This document shows, piece by piece, positions 10,870-21,880 of a DNA stretch of 64,000 bases. The notes beneath the pieces are model-generated. The model saw only the letters and a program-made list of their open reading frames with translations, had not been told where the DNA came from and ran no database searches. Every line of letters begins with the position of its first letter. Position 1 is the stretch's first letter. Origin of the DNA: Conus ventricosus (lineage: Eukaryota; Mollusca; Gastropoda; Neogastropoda; Conidae); contig CM031601.1 of assembly GCA_018398815.1 (NCBI GenBank), positions 20,585,966 through 20,649,965 of the forward strand, in the 5' to 3' direction. Made by a program: the position numbers and the translations under genes.

Positions 10870-12015
10870 ATGATCATCAGTAAACACAGCTATGAAATGC
10901 ACAGTGTGATCATGGAATGGTATTATACCACCACCTCTGTAATTGTCCATAAACTATATAATCATCAGTAAACACAGCTATGAAATGCACAGTATGATCA
11001 TGGAATGGTGTTATACCACCACCTCTGTAATTGTCCATCAACTATATAATCATCAGTAAACACAGCTATGAAATGCACAGTGTGATCATGGAATGGTGTT
11101 ATACCACCACCTCTGTAATTGTCCATCAACTATATAATCATCAGTAAACACAGTTATGAAATGCACAGTGTGATCATGGAATGGTGTTATACCACCACCT
11201 CTGTAATTGTCCATCAACTATATAATCATCAGTAAACACAGCTATGAAATGCACAGTGTGATCATGGAATGGTGTTATACCACCACCTCTGTAATTGTCC
11301 ATAAACTATATAATCATCAGTAAACACAGCTATGAAATGCACAGTGTGATCATAGAATGGTGTTATACCACCACCTCTGTAATTGTCCATAAACTATATG
11401 ATCATCAGTAAACACAGCTATGAAATGCACAGTGTGATCATGAATGGTGTTTATACACCACCTCTGTATTGTCCATCAACTATTATAATCATCAGTAAAC
11501 AGCTATGAAATGCACAGTGTGATCATGGAATGGTGTTATACCACCACCTCTGTAATTGTCCATCAACTATATAATCATCAGTAAACACAGCTATGAAATG
11601 CACAGTATGATCATGGAATGTGTTATACCACCACCTCTGTAATTGTCCATAAACTATATAATCATCAGAACACAGCTATGAAATGCACAGTATGATCATG
11701 GAATGGTGTTATACCACCCCTCTGTAATTGTCCATAAACTATTATAATCATCAGTAAACACAGCTATGAAATGCACAGTGTGATCATGGAATGGTGTTAT
11801 ACCACCACCTCGTGTAATTGTCCATAAACTATATAATCATCAGTAAACACAGCTATGAAATGCACAGTATGATCATGAATGGTGTTATACCACCACCTCT
11901 GTAATTGTCCATAACTAATAATCATCAGTAAACACAGCTATGAAATGCACAGTGTGATCATGGAATGGTGTTATACCACCACCTCTGTAATTGTCCATCA
12001 AACACAGCTCTGAAA
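10870..12015. repeat. Minisatellite, 88-bp unit, about 13 copies
   Basis: The start phrase atcatcagtaaacacagc recurs at 10873, 10961, 11049 and onward every 88 bp. Units share atgaaatgcacagtgtgatc and ttataccaccacctctgtaa. Several later units have single-base indels, which look like consensus noise or recent drift. Confidence 0.95.
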
Positions 12016-13600
12016 TGCCCAGATTCAGTTTATTCCATTCCGCTGATAGTGGTCAAGACTCATACATGCCAGTGTTAGGTGCAAATAGGTTGTTGAGATA
12101 GTGGATGTAGTGGTGATGTGATGATAATTGGAACTCTGTTTATAGCAATTCTAGTGAATAGATAGCTGATGAAAGTGGGTGTCATGATAATTTAATATGA
12201 TGATGATTGTGGAACCCTGTATTGCTAGTGACATAGGTATGGCATATATTATGTATTTGACCTGCTGAGGTGTCTGTTGTGAGACACTACCAGGAGCTTA
12301 CTGATAGGAAAATTCTGTATGGGGGAGCGTTAAAATCTGAAATCAATTTGGGGGGGGGGGGGGGGGGGGGGGGGGGTTCCTGTTACTTTTTCTTATGAAC
12401 GAAGTTAACCGGACAGATTATCACACCATGCTCTTTGTTGGCTTGTCAGCCTCGCTCTTCTAATAGTGTTGGGTCAGGGCTAGGGTTATGCACAGAACTA
12501 TACCTTTCAGGTCCATGTTCTGTAGAAATTGGGTATATCTAGTTAGAATGGGTCCAAGAGGTGTTTGATTTACTTGTATAAATATTTTGATCTGATTTAA
12601 AAAAAAATTAATTTAAATGTATCACATTCCATTTCCTGGTATATGTCTTTGGGAAAAATGTTGATAACAAGTCCTAAATGAAGAGGACAGAATTTCCTGC
12701 AGACTGTTTCTTCCAGATATGTCTTATGTCTTAACAATTCATTATTGTCTTTTTCATTTTGCTTTCAGACCCAAACAATTTTGATTGAGAACTTTCACTT
12801 CGTGAAAGAGCAGCCCCTGACCCTCTCTCACCTTTGTACAGTTAAACAGTTAGTTTTGGGCCCGAGACTGATTGTTTTTTCTTCCAAAGATCAAATAATT
12901 AATGTTTGCTGTTGAACAGTTCATTGGCATGAAAGAGACTGTTAATGTTCATTGTTGCAGTTTGCTGGCTTGAAATGACTTGCTTCCTCCCCCCCCCCCC
13001 CCCCCCCCAATATCAGTTAATTAACTAAACTTTAACTGTTTTACATTTAAACAATTTGTTGGCATGGCATAGACTGTTACACCTTCCAAATATGAAATGG
13101 TGTAGAGTTCAGTGTTCGACAGTAATTGGAATGAGACCAACTGTTACTTTGTCCAAATATCAAGTAATTAGTCCCAACAGTTTGTTTGCATGACATTGAC
13201 TTTACTTCCTTTCAGAAAATGAAACAACCAACCACAACAGAAAGAAAAAAAAAGTCGGCATCATGCTAAATTTGATTATTGTATAATAGGTATGCATGCT
13301 TCAATATTTGGACCATAGTGTGGCTTGTTTGACAGAAGGATCAGAGTGAATGATAATCAGAATGGCTTTTCTTTTGTCTGAGTTTCTTTTTTTTTCTCTT
13401 GAGTTTGATTGAAATTGTTAGAGTGTTTCTGTCAGTGGGTGAGAATGCAGTTCGTACTCTGCAGAAGGACTTTATATGTGACTGAATAAATCTTATATTT
13501 TTTCATTTAGTTTCAACTTTAGATCAGTTTTATCAGCAGGGAAAGATGTCATGGTGTGTTACTGGGCTGTCTTGACCATTTGTGATGGTAAATCACAGTT
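12016..13600. other. Non-coding, no gene recognised; G and C homopolymers
   Basis: It contains a G-run at about 12351-12376 and a C-run at about 12990-13009. An open stretch after a tttcag at 12768 (about 48 codons) lacks further support. Degenerate taaacagtt-type repetition occurs between 12840 and 13200. Confidence 0.5.
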
Positions 13601-13609
13601 ACAAGTCAC

Positions 13610-13880
13610 TTGGAATAAATCCTTTTTGACCACAGCCCACCACAGAATTCCAAGGATAAAACTGGGGGGTTGGACACTGTGCAGAGTCACTCAGTTCCAT
13701 GATGTTATTGTATAAAGACACAGGCTGTGCAGACTGGATTCGAGACCACCACAATTCTTCACAGAATCCCAAGATGCCAGGGATCAAACTGGGGGGTTAG
13801 ACATAGTGCAGAGTCACTCAGTTCTGTAATATTGTTGTATGGAGACTCGGGCTGTGCAGACTGGATTGGACTCTGCATTT
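13610..13880. repeat. Two-copy tandem repeat, unit about 125 bp
   Basis: gcagagtcactcagtt, tgcagactggatt and aaactggggggtt each occur twice, offset by about 125 bp. Confidence 0.75.
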
Positions 13881-13889
13881 GGAACTAAC

Positions 13890-15040
13890 TCCATTGACAC
13901 GTTTGGAAAATTCACCCACAGTACTTTCAAAATAGGTTTTTGGAGAGGATGACCGATTTCTCAGAATAGTTTTGTTTTTGTAGAGCGGAACAGTTTTCTC
14001 CAGAGAGTGGTGAGGGTGACTGTTCTTTGCCCCCCCACCCCAAAAAAAAAAAAAAAATTTGTGGACAAATGACAGTTTTCCAAAAGAGAGGAAAGGGTAA
14101 ACAGTTTTCTTAATAATATTATAGTTTGGGGAGAAAGTGACAGTTTTCTCAACAAAACAAAACAAAACAAAACAAAATCGTTTTCTTAAGTTAGTGTGTG
14201 GAAAGAGAGCCTTTTTTTTTTTTTTTTCCAAATACTTTTTATTGAGAGTGAGAAAAAATTATCAAAACGTTTTTGGAAAAGACCCTGGGACTTTTTTTGT
14301 CAGAATAGTCGTGGAAAAGGAACAAGGTTTTTCCCCCTTTCCCCTCTGTAGGAAGGAAAAAATGTTCTAAAAATTTAATTTGTGGAAATGGTTTCACTTC
14401 CCCAAAAAATGGGTTTGCAGAGGGGGGGGAGATTTTTTTTTTTTCAAAATTTTTTTTTTTGGAGAGGAGAGAAAGCTTTGTTGGGGAACGTTTATAGCGA
14501 AGGAAATAGTTTTTCAAACTTTTTTTTGATAAGGATGAGTTTTTGATGTAATTTTTGTAGGACAGAGCAGTAAACCCTTTTAAAATCCCAGAGTGAAGTT
14601 GAAGACGTTTGCTCAAAAAAAATTTCGTTGTGGTTTTGGGGTCATCTTAATTTATCTTTAAAATTTTGGGGGTTTGCCTTGCTGTCATTTTCTTCAACAA
14701 ACATTCCACCCATCCACTGCATTTTTTTTCCTATACAAAAATTCAAGCCATTGTCTAGCCCAAATTTACATCATGATCTTCCCAAACTCGTATTCCCTCG
14801 AAACTTTTTGAAAAAGCCTACTGATACCTTTCCCTGCCTTGACACTCCGTTATGGAAACTTTTGAACTTTGTTGTGTTTGTGTGGTTGGGGTGTGTTATT
14901 TCAAAAACTGCTTTTGTTAAATTTTTTGGATGTTTTATTTGTATTTGTATTCAGTTCTTTTCCCTTTTTTCTATTTTTTGGTTTGTTTCATGTGTTTTTG
15001 TAAATTTTTTTGTTTTGTTAAGGGCTTTTTAAGTTTCTGT

Positions 15041-15078
<38 letters not shown>

Positions 15079-15400
15079 ACAAAGGTTTTTGCCATTTTCA
15101 TTGTTTTTAAAGCAAAATAGAAATTTTTTTATGTTACTTTTTTTAAAAGGGTGGGGGTGGGGAGTGCAAGGAATGCTTTTCCTGCAGTTTATTAATCCCG
15201 TGTTTTAGAGGCCTACGATCCTGCTTTAGAAAGGGCCCTTTCTTGGGAAGTTCTTTGGGGGCATTTTCCCCATTCGCCCAAAAATTTGGGGGACCTCCCG
15301 CCCGGTCAACGAAAGGGTTTGGTAGCATTGCGGAAAGGGGGGGGCGCTTGTCCAGCATCCCAACCAGTCCCTGAAAACTAGACCCGCCCCTTTAAAAATT
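13890..15400. other. Homopolymer-rich degenerate tract, possible low-quality consensus
   Basis: It is dominated by A, T and G runs and a loosely repeated gacagttttct phrase. A G-run spans about 15043-15076. Apparent open frames are phenylalanine-rich artefacts. No gene is supported. Confidence 0.55.
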
Positions 15401-15449
15401 TCCTTTAAAACCCGCAGAGCAGAGAGAGGGCAGAAGTGAATGTCAACAG

Positions 15450-15513
15450 CTCTACCATCACCTGTGAAAACTGGATACTCCCCTCAGCAGCAAGTGGAGA
15501 GGATCAGAGACAT
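15450..15513 (+). CDS. Candidate host exon B, product unknown
   Basis: An acceptor (gtcaacag) ends at 15449 and a strong donor (gacat/gtgagg) starts at 15514. The 64 bases read as two bases, then 20 codons (SPVKTGYSPQQQVERIRD in part), then two bases. The incoming phase matches the outgoing phase of candidate exon A at 2509, giving a GCT junction codon. Codon texture is unlike the surrounding tract. The product is not recognised. The donor is the first element of the long minisatellite that follows. Alternative acceptors lie a few bases upstream. Confidence 0.45.
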
Positions 15514-18150
15514 GTGAGGGAGACATTAGAGGGTGAAAGACATGCAAGCCAGACAATAGACGGTGAAAAGACATGCAAGCCAGACAATAGACGGTGAAAG
15601 ACATGCAAGTCAGACATTAGAGGGTGAAAGACATGAGTGAGACATTAGAGGGTGAAAGACGTGAGTGAGACATTAGAGGGTGAAAGACGTGAGTGAGACA
15701 TTAGAGGGTGAAAGACATGCATAGTGAGACATTAGAGGGTGAAAGACGTGAGTGAGACATTAGACTTTAGAGTGTGAAAGACAATCAAGACAGACATAAG
15801 AGGGTGAAGACATGAGTGAGACATTAGAGGGTGAAAGACGTGAGTGAGACATTAGTGGGTGAAAGAATGCAAGTCAAACATTAGAGGGTGAAAGACGTGA
15901 GTGAGACATTAGAGGGTGAAAGACAAGAGTGAGACATTAGAAGGTGAAGGACATACATGAGACATTAGAGGGTGAAAGACATGCAAGTCAAACATTAGAG
16001 GGTGAAAGAGCGTGAGTGAGACATTAGAGGGTGAAAGACATGAGTGAGGACATTAGAGGGTGAAGGACATACATGAGACATTAGAGGGTGAAAGACATGC
16101 AAGTCAGACATTAGAGGGTGAAAGACGTGAGTGAGACATTAGAGGGTGAAAGACATGAGTGAGACATTAGAGGGTGAAGGACATACATGAGACATTAGAG
16201 GGTGAAAGACATGCAAGTCAGACATTAGAGGGTGAAAGACGTGAGTGAGACATTAGAGGGTGAAAGACATGAGTGAGACATTAGAGGGTGAAGGACATAC
16301 ATGAGACATTAGAGGGTGAAAAGACATGCAAGTCAGACATTAGAGGGTGAAAGACGTGAGTGAGACATTAGAGGATGAAACACAATCAAGTCAGACATAA
16401 GAGGGTGAAAGACATGAGTGAGACATTAGAGGGTTGAAAGACATGAGTGAGACATTAGTGGGTGAAAGACGTGAGTGAGACATTAGAGGGTGAAAAAACG
16501 TGAGTGAGACATTAGTGGGTGAAAGACATGAGTGAGACATTAGTGGGTGAAAGACATGCAAGTCAAACATTAGAGGGTGAATAGATGTGGAGTGAGACAT
16601 TAGAGGGTGAAAGACATGCAAGTCAGACATTAGAGGGTGAAAGACATGAGTGAGACACCAGAGGGTGAAAGACGTGAGAGTGAGACATTAGAGGGTGAAA
16701 GACATGCAAGTCAGACATTAGAGGGTGAAAGACATGAGTGAGACATTAGAGGGTGAAAGACGTGAGTGAGACATTAGAGGGTGAAAGACATGCAAGTCAG
16801 ACATTAGAGGGTGAAAGACATGAGTGAGACATTAGAGGGTGAAAGACGCGAGTGAGGACATTAGAGGGTGAAAAGGCGTGAGTGAGACATTAGAGGGTGA
16901 AAGACATGCAAGTCAGACATCAGAGGGTGAAAGACATGAGTGAGACATTAGAGGGTGAAAGAAAGCGAGTGAGACATTAGAGGGTGAAAGACGTGCAAGT
17001 CAGACATTAGAGGGTGAAAGACGTGAGTGAGACATTAGAGGATGAAAGGCGTGAGTGAGACAGAGGGTGAAAGGCGTGAGTGAGACATTAGAGGGTGAAA
17101 GGACATGCAAGTCAGACATTAGAGGGTGAAAGACATGAGTGAGACATTAGAAGGTGAAAGACATGAGTGAGACATTAGTGGGTGAAAGACATGAAAGTCA
17201 GACATTAGAGGGTGAAAGACATGAGTGAGACATTAGTGGGTGAAAGACATGCAAGTCAGACATTAGAGGGTGAAAGGCGTGAGTGAGACATTAGAGGGTG
17301 AAAGGCATGCAAGTCAGACATCAGAGGGTGAAAGACATGAGTGAGGACATCAGAGGGTGAAAGACGTGAGTGAGACATTAGAGGGTGAAAGGCATGAGTG
17401 AGACATTAGAGGGTTAAAGACATGAGTGAGACATTAGAGGGTGAAAGGCGTGAGTGAGACATTAGAGCGTGAAAGACGTTGCAAGTCAGGACATTAGAGG
17501 GTGAAAGACATGGAAGTCAGACATTAGAGGGTGAAAGACGTGAGTGAGACATTAGAGGGTGAAAGACATGCAAGTCAGACATTAGAGGGTGAAAGACGTG
17601 AGTGAGAATTAGTGGGTGAAAGACGTGAGCGAGACATTAGAGGGTGAAAGACATGAGTGAGACATTAGAGGGTGAAATGACATGAGTGACACACCAGAGG
17701 GTGAAAGACGTGAGTTAGACATTAGAGGGTGAAAGACATGCAAGTCAGACATTAGAGGGTGAAGGACATACATGAGGACATTAGAGGGTGAAAGACATGC
17801 AAGTCAGACATTAGAGGGTGGAAAGACGTGAGTGAGACATTAGTGGGTGAAAGACGTGAGCGAGACATTAGAGGGTGAAAGACATGAGTGGACATCAGAG
17901 GGTGAAAGACATGAGTGAGACACCAGAGGGTGAAAGACGTGAGTTAGACATTAGAGGGTGAAAGACGTGCAAGTCAGACATTAGAGGGTGAAAAGACGTG
18001 CAAGTCAGACATTAGAGGGTGAAATGACATGCAAATCTGACATTAGAGGGTGAAAGACGTGAGTGAGACATTAGAGGATGAAAGACATGAGTGAGACATT
18101 AGAGGGGTGAAAGACATGAGTGAGACATTAGAGGGTGAAAGACATGCAAG
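15514..18150. repeat. Minisatellite with 28/30-bp units starting at a splice donor
   Basis: Type A unit (28 bp) is acattagagggtgaaagac followed by gtgagtgag. Type B (30 bp) has atgcaagtcag in place of the ending. About 90 units are present. Between about 15895 and 16345 a four-unit higher-order repeat of about 116 bp occurs four times, marked by ggacatacatgag. Each type A unit contains gac/gtgagt, an excellent U1-type donor sequence. Confidence 0.95.
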
Positions 18151-18676
18151 TAATAATAATAATAATAATGAATACTTACATAGCGCCTATTCTCGGCTAG
18201 AGACCAAGCTCTAAGCGCTTTACAATCAACACTCGTTTACACAACGGCCTGCCTACCTGGGTAGTGCCGCCTGAAGAGCTGCCAGCGGGCGCTTCATTCA
18301 GTCGTTTCCCGTGTCATCCAGTCAGTATCGTTCAATATCGATCACTTATTTTCCTTACTTCCTTCATTCTTTCCATTTCTCACGCAGGGTGCATGCTAGT
18401 GTAACGTGTCATCCATACCAACGGCCAAAGTGGCCTACTCTTCCGAAAGTTGGTTGATGGGATTTTACGTGTGTGCAGATGTTATGTGTGCGTTCACACA
18501 CGGAACCTCGGTTTATAGTCTCATTCGAAGGACTGTGTGGGAAATGGAGTCAGAACCAATGTTAACTCTGAGGGAAAAATCCCCTGTACAGAAACGCCCG
18601 GCGGAGGTTCGAACCCGCAACCCCAGGATCACCAAGATACGAGTCCGGCGCTCTACCAACTGAGCTATTCCAGCAA
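18151..18676 (-). mobile_element. tRNA-derived SINE, copy b (long, with AAT tail)
   Basis: On the minus strand the head has tagctcagttggtagagcgc (near 18655) and a ggttcgaacc B box (near 18607). The body follows, then the 3' tail gccgagaataggcgctatgt and (ATT)n, seen on the plus strand as aataataataataatgaa at the left edge. The 28/30-bp minisatellite continues on both sides. A short repeat gcaagt flanks the insert. Confidence 0.85.
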
Positions 18677-20160
18677 GTCAGACATAAGAGGGTGAAAGAC
18701 ATGAGTGAGACATTAGAGGGTGAAACTGAAAGACATGAGTGAGACATTAGAGGGTGAAAGACATGTGAGTCAGAGATTACAGGATGAAAGACATGTGAGT
18801 CGGACATTACAGGGTGAAAAAACATGTGAGTCTGACATGACAGGATGAAAGATGCGAGTCAGACATGACAGGATGAAAGATGTAGTCGGACATGACAGGA
18901 TGAAAGAGATGTGAGTCAGACATTACAGGATGAAAGACATGTGAGTCGGACATGACAGGATGAAAGAGATGTGAGTCAGACATTACAGGATGAAAGATGC
19001 GAGTCAGACATGACAGGATGAAAGATGTAGTCGGACATTACAGGGTGAAAAAGATGTGAGTCAGACATTACAGGATGAAAGACATGTGAGTCAGACATTA
19101 CAGGATGAAAGACATGTGAGTCAGACATGACAGGATGAAAGATGTGAGTCAGACATGACAGGATGAAAGAGATGTGAGTCAGACATTAAAGGATGAAAGA
19201 CATGTGAGTCAGACATTACAGGATGAAAGACGTGAGTCGGACATTACGGGGGTGAAAGATGTGAGTCAGACATTTACAGGATGAAAGATGTGAGTCAGAC
19301 ATGACAGGATGAAAGATGTGAGTCAGACATTACAGGATGAAAGACGTGAGTCGGACATTACGGGGTTGAAAGATGTGAGTCAGACATGGCAGGATGAAAG
19401 ATGTTAGTCAGACATGACAGGATGAAAGATGTGAGTCAGACATGACAGGGTGAAAGACATGTGAGTCAGGACATTACAGGATGAAAGACGTGAGTCAGAC
19501 TTACAGGGTGAAAGAGCGAGTCAGACATGACAGGTTGAAATCTTCGTGAGTCGGACATGAAGGGTGAAAGACATGTGAGTGGACATGACAGGGTGAAAAC
19601 ATGTGGTCGGACATTACAGGATGAAGAGCGAGTCAGACATGACAGAATGAAAGGTGTGTGAGTCAAGACATTACAGGTTGAATAGACATGCGAGTCGGAC
19701 ATTACAGGATGAAAACATGTGAGTCAAACATTATTGGGGTGATGAAAGAGATGAGTCAGACGTTACAGGTTGAAAGACATGTGAGTAAGACATAACGGGG
19801 TGAAGACATGCGAAGTCAGACATTACGGGGGTGAAAAGAGATGCGAGTCAGAATCACGGTGGTGATAAGAGATGGGAGTCAGATATTGGGAGTGAAAGAA
19901 TGTGAGTCAGACAATACGGGGTGAAAAGATGTGAGCAGACATTACGGGGTGAAAGAGATGCGAGCCAGACATTACGGGGTGTGAAAGAGATGGAGCCAGA
20001 CATTTCAGGATGAAAGACTGTGAGTCAGACATTAGGGGATGAAAAGAGATGCGAGTCAGACATTACGGGGTGGTGAAAGACATGTGGGTCAGACATTACA
20101 GGAGGAATGTACGGGAGTCAGGACGTTACACGATGAAAGACATGCGATTAGGTAGTAGAG
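18677..20160. repeat. Diverged continuation of the 28/30-bp minisatellite
   Basis: Units read gtgagtcagacattacagga then tgaaagacat, a different subfamily from the units left of the SINE. Decay increases toward 20.1 kb, where units become irregular. Confidence 0.9.
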
Positions 20161-20720
20161 GATGATGGTATTGACGTGTTGGTACAGGTTAAAGGTGATG
20201 GTATGACAGCATAGCTGTAGTTTAATGGCATTGACAGTAATTCTATATTATTATTATTATAATTATAAGGGGATTGATATCATTAATAATGGTCTTAAAG
20301 TTGATTGTGTTGCTGTCTGATAGCTATCAATATTTTTTATAAAGGTCCCAAATGGGTGTTATGTCTACAGTGATGATGAGAACTTTGTCATTAATGTTGT
20401 TAACTAATGTGTGTTCAAAAATACAGTGTTTAGTAAGTTTATATTTGATGTGAGATGGTGTTATCATAATGACACTGTTGATTGGGACGCAGTGTCTTTT
20501 GTTTTCCTGTTTCCTACATTAATGTACTAGGGAGGAGTAGATAGGGGAACATGTTTTCTTATATTGAAAGACTCTAGCCGTAGAAAAGTTGGGTCATATA
20601 CTTGTTTGCATGCTCTGTCCAGCCAGGCCCTTTGGAATGGACAGACTATAACCAGAACATATTGCAGCAGTCGTGTTGGTGACACTTAAATCCTCCCATT
20701 TTCCCCTCCTGCCTTGAATA
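20161..20720. other. Non-coding, no gene recognised
   Basis: An ATT-rich patch lies near 20245-20270. Nothing else is recognised before the candidate exons at 20722. Confidence 0.5.
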
Positions 20721-20721
20721 G

Positions 20722-20969
20722 AGTTTGAGTACTGTGAGGCAGCAGCAGACAGCATGCCCAGGCCTGATGGGGATTCACCTGTGGGGGGTCAGAGAAGGGG
20801 ATGAGGGTGACAGGCTATCTTTGTTATGTTTCAGGTTGAAGACAACAAGGGCTTACTACCCAGATATCAGCACAAGAGCAGGCAGGACCATGAGTTCAGG
20901 CTGGGGGACTGTGGGGCAGGCACTGTCATCATGGGACACAAACACTTTTCTGATATTTGCCAGCATTGA
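20722..20969 (+). CDS. Candidate terminal exons C and D, product unknown
   Basis: After an acceptor (ttgaatag, 20721) a frame reads FEYCEAAADSMPRPDGDSP to 20780. It resumes in the same frame after tttcag (20834) as VEDNKGLLPRYQHKSRQDHE, and ends HKHFSDICQH with TGA at 20967-20969. The 54 bases between (20781-20834) begin gt and end ag and contain two in-frame stops, so they look like a mini-intron. A rival frame from 20725 to 21117 (130 codons) is open without splicing and cannot be excluded. Direct joining of exon B to C does not keep this frame, so another exon would be needed. Confidence 0.4.
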
Positions 20970-21384
20970 ATTTGAAAGGTTGGGAGGGGCAGCCTTCCTC
21001 AGACAGTGTGTAGGCTGTCTTCCTCAGGTGGACAGTCTATTTCTGAGGCACAATGTTTTGCTAGCTGCTCATGGTCACTGGCCACATCGGTGTTCTGACC
21101 AGACCATGGTATTGTGATGCCTGTTGAAATTGACATCAGGTTGTTTTAAAAAAAAGGATTAGTTTTCAAAAATTATTTTCGGTGCTTTTTCCAAGGACTT
21201 AAGAGAATAGGAAATTTGTAGTGGAGTCTGAACTCTGTGCACGAAAGGGGGGTGCGGGGAAAGAGAATTTTTACCATTACCATGTTCATTGCTGTAGTGT
21301 TCCTGCATCATTTAGAACAGTGCCACATGTTTGTAAGTACTATGAATGATGCATTTGCTTAGGCATAAAGGTTATGCAGACATC

Positions 21385-21880
21385 ATGTAGGACTGATAGA
21401 TGTGGTGGTGGTTGAAGAGGTGGTTTGTTATCATACAGAACATCTGGTTGGGATGCAGTAGTGTTAAAGGAAAGGCGGTTTGGCAGTTGTATAGAAATTA
21501 TGCTATGGACCGACAGATGCAGTGGTGTTAAAGGAAAATGATTTCTGTCATACAGAACATTGTGTTATGACAGATGCGGTTGTGTTAAAGGAAGGCGAGT
21601 GGTTTGCTGTCTCAGAACGTTGTGTCAGATGATAAATGCATGATGTTTAAAAGGAAAACAGTGGTTTGCTATGGTAGGAATGCTGTGTTAAACAGATAGA
21701 TGCAAGATGTTAGGGAAGACTGGTTGTCTGTTTTACAAAATATCGTGTTGAACTGATAGATGCAGTGGTTTTGGACGAAAGTGGTTTGCTGTCTACAGAA
21801 CAGTTATTGTTGGACTGCTACCAAAGAAATGCATCGGTGTTAGTGAACAGAACAACAGTTTTGTTTCACTACTACTGAGT
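21385..21880. repeat. Degenerate repeat, unit about 60-65 bp
   Basis: gatgcagtggtgttaaagga and gtggtttgctgt with tacagaacatt recur about eight times with strong divergence. Confidence 0.6.

Noticed and set aside
20725..21117. 130-codon plus-strand frame as the primary gene call
   Set aside because: Not excluded, but the overlapping two-exon reading with a natural stop has better protein-like composition; recorded as an alternative in that entry.
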